Of a DNA stretch of 64,000 nt, positions 48,101 through 58,893 are shown one piece after another (positions within the stretch are counted from its first letter, which is position 1; each line of letters opens with the position of its first letter). Source of the DNA: Zychaea mexicana (taxonomy: Eukaryota > Mucoromycota > Mucoromycetes > Mucorales > Lichtheimiaceae); contig NW_026516673.1 of NCBI RefSeq assembly GCF_025766255.1, forward strand, positions 62,001-126,000, in the 5' to 3' direction. Both the position numbers and the translations under genes were made by a program. The notes under the pieces are model-generated. The model saw only the letters and a program-made list of their open reading frames with translations, had not been told where the DNA came from and ran no database searches.

Positions 48101-48755
48101 CACTTTGTATTGTTTCGACTGTAACAATATATACAAGCGAGTTCCTTTGGAGCTCTATCATATTACCACACTGTATACTAACAAGCACGATAATATCTTG
48201 GTTTTTCATGTACCAGAGCAATTTATGAGGAAAGGGGATAAAATTGAAATCGTCTATGAAGGCGAAGACGACGAACAAATTGAAGGTATGTACTACAATG
48301 TTTGATTTTATCGGTTATTACTTTTAAGCATCAGTGCTTAAATGCTGCTATTGTTGCTGAATAATGATATGATGGCTGACACTGGATCTACTATATGAAT
48401 TAACGTCAAATTTGTTATTTTGTCCCTACCAAAATTGTTCTGCACCCGCATACAAACAACATACCAAGATTTATAGACATATCCGAGAAGCTCATGATTG
48501 CAAGTTCCAATTAGAACGTGTGAATAGAAGACCTATAGTCTATACCGCTGAATCACTCAATACGCGCGTTATAAACTTTTCACGTAAGTCTTCTTTTGCT
48601 TTGCACCTTCAACATAGATGATTACTCCTGATACAAGTCAAGCTCATTGCTTTTAACGTTTTTGATCTTTTGCGATTCTATTTATAGTGAATGAACGAGG
48701 AACCTTGAAGCCCTCGCAAAAATTGAAATGGCAGCCTTCGGTTTCGAATGAGTAG
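45189..48755 (+). CDS. Modular C2H2-like finger-array protein, all exons phase 1 (uncharacterised)
   Basis: Exons: 45189..45212, 45305..45379, 45451..45522, 45627..45803, 45907..45963, 46124..46306, 46418..46726, 46833..46889, 47022..47192, 47313..47381, 47500..47661, 47735..47803, 47914..48090, 48217..48285, then finger exon ending 48583 and terminal exon 48688..48755. From the Met at 45453 to a stop at 48305 the frame gives 529 residues. Seven fingers follow C-X4-C-X12/13-H-X4-H, e.g. CPYIGCPCTKNERARIFQH then IRGKH, CPFEGCTTSSKFRRYVIWH then IRDEH, and CPYQGCNQSFPLSSRLYDH then LRRKH. Each continues into D-x-x-F-P and a tail like S-G-R-K-L-S-F-S. A short linker exon follows most fingers (RLTKGEKMTLEYDHTE, RNGERLSIAFENSDQ, RKGDKIEIVYEGEDDEQ). 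One linker and finger are fused in exon 46418..46726. Nucleic-acid or protein binding is inferred only from the finger spacing. The 5' end is uncertain and the last finger exon lacks a visible AG acceptor. Confidence 0.7.
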
Positions 48756-49324
48756 TTTTAACAGGAAAGGAGGTAGTAGTGAGCAGAAAGGTGCAAAACG
48801 AGAGTCATCAGTCTTATAAAAGAAGCAGTTAAAACTTTTGTTTCACATATACATCATACGTTTCTCATACCATATGTAACTTTTTCATTCTAAGTTCTTC
48901 TGCCTTACATTCAAAGTCTTTTAAACTGTGTTACGTTTAATTAAAAGCTACGATCACTGTGGAGGTAGGTAGTAATAGTGAATTGAAGATCATTAAAATC
49001 TATATTGATTGTTTGAAGTCATGAAGAGTGTGAAGCGGCAGGTGATGTTCTGTGTACTGCGCTGCTATGTAATTGATACTCTATGTACATATGAGGTAAC
49101 TTCTTCTTTCATTTGCATACACACCTCCACCTCTCTGATATTATTCTGTGTATACTACCAGTTTTTAAAGAAACCCACATCATGTGATACGGCTAAAAAG
49201 TCTTTGGCTTCTTTTCTGAAAACAGACCAAGCTTAATGCTACATACAGTACACACAAAAAGTACGAATTGGGTGTCAGAATGATGTATGTATATCTCTTT
49301 TGCTGATACACTAAATACAAAGAG
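48756..49324. other. Spacer between finger-array gene and next orphan gene
   Basis: AT-rich. One short open piece, FLKKPTSCDTAKKSLASFLK ending DQA and a stop at about 49235, follows an AG acceptor-like site and looks protein-like, but could not be joined to anything. Confidence 0.35.
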
Positions 49325-50174
49325 ATGTCGCCAACGAAGAGTATATATAAACGGCACATGTACACAATACTTTTTTCTTTCAACTCAACTTGTATTATTG
49401 TTGCTGTTGTTAGATGACGCAGAAAATGTTCGCGCGTATGTACATTTAGTAGGAGACCCTGTCGGGTGCATCATTATGAAATCGCAGCAAGGTAACTTTA
49501 TCATTGTTCACACGCAGTCTGCATACTCTGTAGCATTATGTATTACCAGTGTGATTGCTAAAGACGTGTCATATTTGTCCTGACGATGGTTACTGATGTG
49601 TCGAGCTTATATATGATAAAACTTATAAATTATCAGATGGTAGCGATGATAGCTCAATCAAGAAGCAAAACAACAAGAAGAATCCAGACAGAAATGATAA
49701 TACCACCGCAGTAACGGAATCACACATTCACCAGGTGCAAGTTCATTTGGAAGAAGAAGAAATAGGAACAGGCGAGCAAGATGGCTCCTTTCGTAGGTGG
49801 CTTGTTGAATTGAAGGCATCTATTTGCGCCCCTCAAACTTCAGCAATTCCATTAAGCAGGTATCTATACATAAATCAAAGTATGCAAGCGAGATCTACTC
49901 ATTATTATTGACCTTAACACTGCCGATTCTTTGTTTCCCTTTAATGTTTCTTAGCACACTGACATAAGAACCACTCACTAACATCAAGCTACATTTATTA
50001 TACAGACGTCATGATCGATCTACTGTACTCACTCAAAGGATACAAATTCGAGCATACCAAAGAGTTTACAACGCGGTCAACATGCATAAGAACTATTTGC
50101 ACGGTCATTGCGCAAGCTTTATCGTCTTCTTGTCGCCTCTTGGAAGTGACATTTGGTCCAAGAATCACGCTTAA
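49325..50174 (+). CDS. Orphan protein of 161 residues, four exons
   Basis: Exons 49325..49340, 49414..49491, 49637..49859 and 50006..50174 join in frame; introns are 73, 145 and 146 nt, GT-AG. The protein starts MSPTKNDAENVRAYVHLVGD, has a charged middle (KKQNNKKNPDRNDN, HLEEEEIGTGEQD) and ends with a Cys/Trp-containing basic part (RAYQRVYNAVNMHKNY then LHGHCASFIVF and SDIWSKNHA). Its first two junctions are phase 1, like the finger-array gene immediately upstream on the same strand. No family recognised. Support is splice and frame coherence only. Confidence 0.5.
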
Positions 50175-52305
50175 AAAACAGGCGCAATTTTCTGCATCTT
50201 AATCAGATGAAAACCAAAATGACAAGAAAATCCTGTTGCGATAAGCTACGTGCAAGAAAGAGAGAGAGAGAGAGACGAGCAGCTGAAAACAGACTTTCCA
50301 ATTTGAAGATCTAGCAGTTATACTAGCCTGTTGGCGTATGCTCTGGTGTTGCCTCTTATAATATAACCCCCTTTCACAAGAAGGGTCGCACCATATCCGC
50401 GGTAACAAGCAATTTAAGCGAACACAGAAAGTGAAAAGGAGTGTCAAAGTGTAATAAAGCGCGTTGTGATCATGTCAGCACGGAGCTGTGGGTGGGCAAA
50501 AAAAATAAGGAACTTGTCAAGCACATGAAAAAAAAGGCAAAGCAAAAAAAAATAATAAAGCGGTAAAAACGTTTTTGAGAAGAGTGCGAAAGTTTTATTT
50601 TGTTTATCATTTTCTTATTTGTGTGTAATAATGTGTGTAATAAATAATAGGAATAATAATCTGTTCGTTCCTCACCCTCCACTGACCCGCACTGGTACAT
50701 TGCAATCATCTCTTCATGGCGGACCACTGAGCCCATCCAATCATCAGAAGACTCTGAACAATCGCCAGCACTGGCACGGAACTGATCATAGCACGGACAG
50801 TGACTCCCGCGCATACAGCCCAACGCCTTTCCAAAACGAACTAAAGTGAAGTAAAAGAAAAGCGAAACTGCTCGCTTTATATAGACGTTTTTTGACTGTC
50901 ACGCTCGGGACTTCAAAAAGTTCCACCAAGTTCCATGGATTTTCATTGGCTCTTGCTTAATAGTATGGCTTTTAGCATATGGCTCAAAGGGACTATCACG
51001 AAAGGAAAGGAAAGGGGGTGTGCTTGGTGGTCATCCAAACAAATGTGCTGCGGCGGTAGTGGTACGTGTCTCTCACCATGCGGAGCTGTACCCTCCGACG
51101 ATGGTATCGGCGCTTGTTTGTGAGTGGGGCCGTGCACGGCACCGTGTCAAGCGAAAACAAAGACACGAATGCGAATGAGCAAGTACATTCACGGAAGAAA
51201 TGCTTTTCTGTGAGCAGTAAATGCCGGAATTAGGCGTGACTGACAAGGTAGACAATTCACCATCAGTGAACAGTGAGAACACAATCCACCCAGCAGCCAG
51301 TTTACATTCCTTCAGCCAACAAGGCAAACAGCGTGTGTAGATAGCGTAGTTCACAGTGCTTTGATATTATCTTTTGACTGTGTGTGTGGTACTTGATGTT
51401 ATGTGTGTGCGGAAAAAGATGCCCCCATCGCTGCACTATATAAAACAGACCCGTTATCTTCTATGTTTAACCGTGCTCGTCAAACTGTTGCTTTACCACT
51501 TTCGCTATCCGCCAACAGTTCTCTGAAAGTTCTATCCTCCATCCTAAGTATGTGCTGCTGCAGATACGTTGACCCGCTCATAATAAGTATCCGCTGCCGT
51601 TAGTGAATTCGACTCATCCTTCTTTTAAAGCAGCGTTCAAGATCCATGGGGACGATCAGAAAAATAACACTACAAACGATGACTTCCTCCAACTTTTACC
51701 ACTTTTGCGCGTAACTCGTTGCTCCATTTATCACCTTGTTCACTCGCCATTCCTTTGTGCATTTCGAGTGCGAAGTCAGTTGGCCAAATCGTTGCGTCAC
51801 AATGCGCTTTCACTCTACATAGTTTTCGTTTTAAGGGAAAGCTGTTGGAACGCTCAAGGTTTGACACACGCAACACTTCGTCACTATTTAAAATAGAAAG
51901 ATCCGTGTTGCGCTCTTCCTGATTTGCTCATTCCTAGACTACCTTTTCTTCCTGCTGATTTACGTCCGTTTTATGCTTGCCATTAGTGTGGGTTTGTGCG
52001 TACGCGCTCATAGCCTTCGTTACGTGATAAAAAAATAAGAGAGACGTAGCAAATTTTCCTCTATTGTTGCCTAATTCCACAGCAAAATACATATTGTGTC
52101 TCTGATCGCCTCTTTGCAGACTACGTGTCGTTGCCGAATTAATGATGTTATAATAAACCCGAGAGAAAAATCCTGCTCTTTTGCAGTTGCTTTTTATATA
52201 CGTTTGGTGCACCGTTTACTGTGCATTACGTCCCACTTGGCTTAACATGTAGTCCCTTTTGGTATAATTTAAGGTCCGCTTAATTTTTACCAAGTCTTGT
52301 CTTTA
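50175..52305. other. Region with fragments of possible membrane-protein exons, no complete gene
   Basis: On the plus strand, 50936-51176 reads WIFIGSCLIVWLLAYG (a transmembrane-like stretch) followed by a basic segment (SKGLSRKERKGG) and an open tail ending KRKQRHECE. On the minus strand around 51670-51870 a frame reads KAHCDATIWPTDFALEMHKG then MASEQGDKWSNELRAKVVKV, also protein-like. A 50-200 bp Ser/His/Pro-rich frame lies at 50650-50847. None could be assembled into a gene model. Confidence 0.3.
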
Positions 52306-53334
52306 GATGCCACAGCAGAATGTGTTGGGGACGAGCAGCTTCTTCGCTACAACACTTCTCCCAGCAGTAATTCCATTCACGACTGGTGCATTGTCTGGTG
52401 GCAAGGTGGCATATCAATTGAAGTTGGCAGGGATAGTAATATGTGTTTGCTCTTGGACTACATGCGTTTGCTTTAAACCATGTAGGGTTTCCCGTATAAT
52501 GAACGCTCCAAGGCTACGTTTTTGGTTTGAGCCACTGTTCCGGTCAGTGTACGGAAATGTTTACCAAGCTCATGTCACCTTTACCAATAGGTCAAGAAGG
52601 ACTTCGTCTTTGGATCGCTTTTAAAGGCATTGCATACCGTGGGCGATAGCTGATAATGAGCGCCGAAATGACTATCTGTCCCTCCAATAGGGATCGTCGT
52701 TTAACAGAAATACCCATAATTCTTGAAAGTTCTCCCAACAGTGGATAATGATGTTTGGGGAATCGTTTGGTCTTATAAATGTGTGGACAGTAGCATATCA
52801 TCAAATACATAATCAAAGGAACAAGATGGGCGGTGGAAATAAGAAAATCACAACGTGATCTGCCGACGTTGGTCAACATACAAACTTGGGTTAAATTGTT
52901 TTAATTTATAATGAGGATAATCATGAAATATCTCCAACAACCATTGGAAAAGAAACGTCGTATATTTGGGCAAGAAAACCATGGCAATCATCATCTACAT
53001 TTGTGAATGCGGTGCTTCCCGTCTACTTTGCACCATCATCTCATCGATCAAAAAGGCCTCACAATGTTTTTGGTATAAGTTCTATTTTGTCCTGTACGTC
53101 GTTGGACACGCTGATAATTACGCCTTGCGGTATCAATTGACGCTCAAGCGAGGCGTGCCCTTTCCCCAGTATCATCGAACAATTGATGAAACACGTTGTA
53201 GCCCGACAAATTGCAGAGTAGTTAGTCTGCAAGAGTTACATTACCGAAAGTACAATAACGTTTATGTGCAATACAGTAAAGTGTATAACAATTCAATAGA
53301 ATCTGTACAAACGACCCATCTGGACGCATAACCA
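52306..53334 (+). CDS. Probable coding pieces of an unidentified gene (incomplete model)
   Basis: After a good acceptor (TTGTCTTTAG, 52305) a frame reads DATAECVGDEQLLRYN, then HDWCIVWWQGGISIEVGRDS and NMCLLLDYMRL before a stop. At 52966-53331 a 121-codon frame reads IYICECGASRLLCTIISSIK, then ASQCFWYKFYFVLYVVGHAD and further residues. They may be exons of the gene that ends in the transmembrane exon at 53513-53616. I could not fix the splice joins and the family is unknown. Confidence 0.3.
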
Positions 53335-53616
53335 AAACAAGGAGACCCTCAATATGTGTATAAGCAATGACGTATGGCGTGGAGGTGGATTACGATGCCC
53401 TTGTGCAAACAAAGCCTGGGCGAAAAGGAATCTAAACAGGAACACTAACAAACATGAACAAAGAGATAGCAAGGGTGAGTATTCTTCAGCATTGATTCCG
53501 GGGAAAAAATAGCTGTAAAAGATAACGAACAACAACAGCGCAAAGCATGTGTTATTTCCATTGCTGTGTGGGTGGGCTTAGTTGCATTGGGGATGTGGAG
53601 TGTTTTTTTCTTTTGA
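53317..53616 (+). CDS. C-terminal exons of a putative single-pass membrane protein
   Basis: A piece ending at 53474 reads NMCISNDVWRGGGLRCPCAN then KAWAKRNLNRNTNKHEQRDS, with donor GGTGAG at 53475. It splices (38-nt GT-AG gap, phase 1) to 53513..53616, which reads AVKDNEQQQRKACVISIAVW then VGLVALGMWSVFFF and a stop. The end is a strong tail-anchor-like transmembrane helix. The very short intron is unusual. The upstream part of the gene is unresolved. Confidence 0.4.
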
Positions 53617-53912
53617 TGAATATAAATATAGGTATATGATGGTGTGAAACTTAGATATGCGGGAATTGTAGGGATACTGTTAGGGTGACTCATACTAAGT
53701 CTGAGGGCGGGTACAAGTGATGAAAAGTGAATATCGCGGCAAAAGTGCTTCCGTAGGAAGAAATATGTTGGTTACAAGAGACTAACTCGCTTCAAAGAAA
53801 AGCAAATCCACACTCAGAAATCCTGGTCGCCTGTTATCTTCGTCAATTAAGCTTTTATGAAGGAACATAGAGATGTAAATGAGTACAGCTATCCAACAAC
53901 AGTCAAGCTCAA

Positions 53913-54149
53913 ATGCTCAAGGGATTCGTCCGTAATATAGTTGTTTCCTTTGTTAGTTTTGGGGTGCGAGAAAGCTGTATAGTTGCTGCGGTTGCTGCGG
54001 TAACTATGTATTGTATTCTGATTGCGCTTGGTATGTGGTTCTTTTGTATGTTTGGTTTATTTGTTATAGGTGGTTCTCGGGGTAACAGTGGACATGACAA
54101 ACACGCGAAACTGCCAGGTAAACTACTACTAACCTACGTGACTGAATAG
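53913..54149 (+). CDS. Second putative transmembrane segment, similar to the one 400 bp upstream
   Basis: An open frame of 78 codons whose centre reads VRESCIVAAVAAVTMYCILI then ALGMWFFCMFGLFVIGG, followed by a small polar tail (SRGNSGHDKHAKLP) and a donor-like GGTAAA. It shares the pattern R-x-x/S-C-I/V...A...ALGMW..FF with the helix at 53513-53616, suggesting local duplication. Whether it is an exon or a relic is unclear. Confidence 0.35.
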   Translation: MLKGFVRNIVVSFVSFGVRESCIVAAVAAVTMYCILIALGMWFFCMFGLFVIGGSRGNSGHDKHAKLPGKLLLTYVTE

Positions 54150-54418
54150 CCAGCTAATCCTATTAAGAGAGTTTTTATGCACATAAGCTTCAGTGAATTG
54201 AACACTACCGTTGTGAGATATAGCGAGCTGTACTATTAATACTGTTAAATAAGGCTATAGATACAAGATCTTCGGCCTTTGTTTGAATGATAATTTGAAA
54301 TGATTATATAGCTTCAAAGTTTGCTTTATTTTATGGAAGACTGGATTGACCAGAGCCATTGAAATGATTATATGCATACTACATTCAATGTATTGTACCG
54401 TTTAAACTTTTGTTCTAT
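54150..54418. other. Spacer upstream of the SDR gene's 3' end
   Basis: AT-rich, nothing recognised. Confidence 0.4.
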
Positions 54419-55510
54419 TTAAAGACGATAGTCCTTGAGGCTCTCATCATCCCAACTGCAGAAAGAACCGGTCATAGCACGAGGAGGCTTCGCTGCAAGA
54501 GCTGCCAATACATGTCCCGACTGCTCGGGGCGCACAAGTGCACCCGAGTTATACAGGTCGATGAACTTTTGGTGGTCATCCTTCATCGATTCCTTGCCTG
54601 GCAAAGACAGTGTCGTTGTTAGTGTACAGAAAAGGAAAAGTGGATATAGAGCGCCAAGTGCCCAGCAATAAAGCGTGCATGTATACCTTCAGCGCGGAGC
54701 ACGCTTTGCATGTCCGTGTCTACGATACCAGGTCGAATAGCAATGCTGGTCACATCAGACTCTTCGGCTGACAAGGTCGAGGCCAAATGATTCATGGCAG
54801 CCTTGGATCTAACGTATACGCATACATACTAAGCTGAGTTGACCTATAGCAAAAGCTTAAATTTTAACTTACGATCCATAAGCAGCCCATCCAAGATATC
54901 CTCGAGAAGCGGCACCCGATGACACCATAATAATTGAACCCTTTGACTTGCGCAAGTGAGGCAATGCTTCTTGAATAAGCGAAACAATTGAGAAAAAGTT
55001 GATATCAAACGAACTACAGAATCAAAGACATATTCTCGAATGAATCTCCTCGTACAACGTCTACACACCCTTCAATTACTCTTTCCCGCTTTTTCCCATA
55101 TTCCTACCGCTTGAACTCTTCGATAGAGACGTCGGCAACCGAAGCTAGTGGCTGAACGACACTTTAAACATGTAGTAGGTTAGTACCATCCTCCATACAA
55201 TAAAGTCGCGCTTATACATGTTGTATTACCCTGCATTGGCAATTATAGCATCAAGTTGACCCCATTTCTCAATGGCCAGTGCTACGGATTGCTTTACAAT
55301 CTGAATGTCAGTAACGTCGCCAGCAACAACAACAAGCGAATCGGCCTTGCCAAGTTTATCTGCTTCGGATTGAAGCTCCTTGAGTAAATCAGCATTTCGT
55401 GCGACGGCGACAACGCGAGCGTTAAAGGTGGTCAGAGCAGCCAAAGCAGTTGCCTTGCCAATACCACGGGACGCGCCTGTGAGAAGAAACACGGGTGAAG
55501 CAGCAGCCAT
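54419..55510 (-). CDS. Short-chain dehydrogenase/reductase (SDR), five exons
   Basis: Minus-strand exons 55230..55510, 55108..55161, 54873..55013, 54687..54808 and 54419..54597 join in frame to 258 residues; introns are 64-94 nt, GT-AG. The N-terminal Rossmann motif is TGASRGIG (11-18), followed by an NAG at the end of beta-4 (AIIANAG), the catalytic Ser in IIMVSSGA, and Y157-x3-K161 (YGSSK). The order is classic SDR and the length is normal. The C-terminal IRPGIVDTDMQ is also typical. It would oxidise or reduce a small carbonyl/alcohol with NAD(P)(H), as in the fungal sepiapterin-reductase-like or benzil-reductase-like group. The substrate is not predictable. Confidence 0.92.
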
Positions 55511-56095
55511 TTTTTTGTTACTATAATAAGTATGCAGGTAAAAAGAAACTGGTTTTTTACGGAAATTGCTGCTTTCAACACCTTTATATTCGGTTTCAAG
55601 AACCAAAGTTTCAAGCGGAGAGTGGTGAACCAATGTTGGTACCCAAAGTATGGTATGGTCACAACAACCAAAGCTTGTAAAGTTATTTTCATCAAATTTG
55701 TGAAGAGTGGATATTACTTGCATTTACGCTCGACTAACGTCGATTGCCTTATAAGAGCTGGGCACATCCTTTTTAACCGTCATAGTAATGTAACGAACGC
55801 GTCGTTGCTGAGCAGATGCTATCACCTTAGCTGGAAGCTTATATGCTAGAAAGGACAGCTAGTACCTCGATGCATAGCTCCTGCCATTATGAAGACTTGA
55901 AAACATACATAGGAGCCGAGACGTGTCTGTCATCCTTTTTTATGCAACCGCTTGGAAATATACTCAGGGAGACCTTTTGATATCACATAACAGCCTTTCA
56001 ATTGACCATTATTATTTGTTCTCGACAAATGCTTTTAGTCCTTTTACTAGTATTTTTGTTTTTAGATGCATGATAAAGTAAAATCAAAAAGAAAT
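55511..56095. other. Intergenic between SDR and CCT4
   Basis: SDR promoter and CCT4 3' flank. No frame supported. Confidence 0.5.
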
Positions 56096-58583
56096 TTATC
56101 GGCTTTGTACCTATTGTGATTTATAAAAGCAAACATTTGTTAAATAAGTTCATCTACCCACTGGCGCGCGAATAAACCCCAAAAATAAAAGGTTGTCTTA
56201 CCAAATCGTCAATCTTGAGGATCATCTTGACAGTTTCGGCTGCAAGCTCCATAGCACTTGTTGATACCAAAAGGGGCTGAATGACATTTTCTTCGAGAAT
56301 GTTGGTAATAGTGCCCTTCTTGACATTGATACCGGCGGTCTTTTCGCCGTGAGCGTGTCGGTTTCTAAGCTCAGTGACGATTGAGATGGGGTTCAGACCA
56401 GCGTTCTCGGCGAGCGTGGTAGGGATCACCTCAAGTGCCTCTGCAAAGGCCTGGAAACAGTACTGTTCCATGCCCTTCAAGGTCTTTGCAAAGGCCATCA
56501 ATTTCTGCGAGATTTCGATTTCTGGGGCACCGCCACCGGCAATCAAAGCCTTCTTCTTGACCAAGCATCGAACGACGCAAAGAGCATCGTGAAGCGAACG
56601 GTGAGATTCTTCCAAGACGAGCGAGTTGGCACCACGGCACAAGACAGATACGGTTTTGCCGGCGTGCTTCATGCCCGTCACTTTGACAATTCTTGAGCCT
56701 GCAGAGTCGCTTTCTTCAATCAAATCTGCGTATCCGAGCTTGTCATCTGTGAAGGATTCAACATCGGCCACGGGCTTACATCCAAGCGACTAGCCAAAGG
56801 AGGGAGCAGAGACAGAACAATACTGTTAGATCTGAATAAAACATTCATATGATATACGAAGATGTCTATATTTACCTTGGCAATAAATTCAATCTCATCA
56901 CGTTCAACGTCCTTGACAACCATAATCTTAAGTTTGGCCAAGAAGTGCAAAGACAAATCGTTGACGGCATCACGGAGGATGGACTTTTGAATAAGCAACA
57001 CATTGCAGCCAGATTTCTTGATTTTCTTGCACATGTTCAACAAGTATTGACGTTCCTCCTTCAAAATCTTGTCCATTTGTCTGTAGTCGTTAACAACGAT
57101 TTGGTTTTCCATCTATTATAAAGTCACCGTTAGTTCATTTCTGCTGTTGCTCAGACCAACCTTTAGAAATATTAAATAACTTGCAACTGATATTGAGAGA
57201 GCTGCTTACATCAGGCTTGGGTGGTGAAAGCTGGAACTGAATTAAACCAATCTTGGCCTTTTCCATACGAGTAGGACCACCAGCGCTCTTGACCACGTTC
57301 TGGTTCAAAACAAGACCATCAATGAGCTCGGTATCATCGATGGTGCCACCCACTTTCTTGACGACACGAATATCTTTGATATTCACATTATCAGTGACGG
57401 CAGGATCGATCACGCGCGTTACTGCGTCGACAGCAATGGGAGCGAGGAGGGAGGAATATTGTGAAACGATCTTTATATGGACGAGAAACAGTTAGCGTGT
57501 CTTTTTTCTTCCAAATTCATATTGTCATCTCTCAAGATCCATATAGCTCTCCGTTTCATCTCTTTGTCCCTCATGTTTGCCACGCAATCTTACCTTGGAG
57601 TTGAGGGAAGTGGAAGCTGCTCTCAGCAACGATTCGCGATCAGAAAGATCAATTGGAGTGGCCATCTCGGAAAGGTACTCGACGGCTTTCTGGGCAGCAC
57701 GTTGGAAGGATTCGGCGATAGTAGTCGGGTGAATACCTGTACATTATTGGGTGAAGAAAGGAAAGGGCGATAAGAAAGTATGAGTTTTATTGATCAGTTT
57801 ACTGCTTAGCTTGGGATCGAGTTCCACACCATATAAAAGCACCATAAACTATCTTTTTTACCTTTGTTCAACATCTTTTCGGCAGCAGCAAGAAGAGAGC
57901 TGCAAAGAACTACAACGGATGTAGTACCATCACCAGCTTCAACATCTTGTGCAGCAGCCAAATCGACAAGCTATACACGTCATTAAATTAGCGAGATCTT
58001 CCAAATGACGACGTCCTCGCCCCCTTTCTTTCCTCAAATAAAGAGCTCAATCGATCGTCGTTACCATTTTAGCAGCAGGATGAAGGACAGACATATGTTT
58101 AAGAATCGTGGCACCATCGTTGGTAATAACAACTTCACCACTACCGGTTTGGATCTATCGAATAATTTTTTTTAGGTTTGACAGTTTATAGCACGACGCA
58201 TGTGCGTGCGTAACGCGATTGAACTCGGAACTTGCATCGTGTAAGGAAAAATGAAAGGAAAAAATGGGTATTTACCATCTTGTCCATGCCACGAGGACCA
58301 AGCGATGTTCGGATGGCATCACCAACAGCTAGAAAAATATAATGTAAAGTGTCAAAATGGTACTCATCTGTCGAGATCGTCGTAATCCTTCCACCCCTCC
58401 TTTTTTTCTCGCAATCTTTTTCTAGGACGTCCTCGGCTTTTTCCCAAAATCTCATATATTGACAGATTCTCTTTTTCGTGCTTTACCCTTAGCAGCAACA
58501 ATGTTGCTTAACCGGACTTCGGTGGGTTTGTCTTTTTCTTGAAAGCTGTTTTTGCTTGGTGCGGGTTTTGCTACTTCGGCCAT
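56096..58583 (-). CDS. CCT4: T-complex chaperonin subunit delta (CCT4), nine exons
   Basis: Minus-strand exons 58487..58583, 58276..58328, 58065..58154, 57862..57970, 57594..57736, 57210..57470, 56876..57112, 56202..56789 and 56096..56110 join in frame to 530 residues, the expected size. It is one of eight subunits of the cytosolic TRiC/CCT ring that folds actin and tubulin. Group II chaperonin marks: [71 protein letters not shown] and [20 protein letters not shown]. The final exon is only 15 nt (VQSR then stop) after intron 56111..56201. It restores the conserved KIDDL-V-x-x-R end; without it the frame would read into intron sequence to a stop at 56154. Confidence 0.96.
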
Positions 58584-58893
58584 TACTGTGATGATGAGAG
58601 AGAACGCGCGTGTTCAGAAAGTGTGTTTTTGACGGGAAACGAAGTCTCAAACTCAAAAAGGTGCAGCTGAGTTCCAGAAAATAGCGTGGCACACAGGACT
58701 CAGTCAGTCCGGTAGTCTGACAGGTCCCAGCAGCGCTCAAAAAAGAACTACCCATTGATAATTGATATATCGCCTTTCCTCTTGCAAGAAAGAAATATGT
58801 ACTTTATACCAAGAGTCACATAAAGAAGTACTTGTAGCAGTAGGTATCATTGAAATATGTACATTCGCTAACAAAATTCGCCTATCCTATATT
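58584..58893. promoter_or_regulatory. CCT4 upstream region / PH-gene 3' flank
   Basis: 310 bp between the stop of the PH-domain gene and the CCT4 ATG, both genes on the minus strand. No specific motif was identified. Confidence 0.4.
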
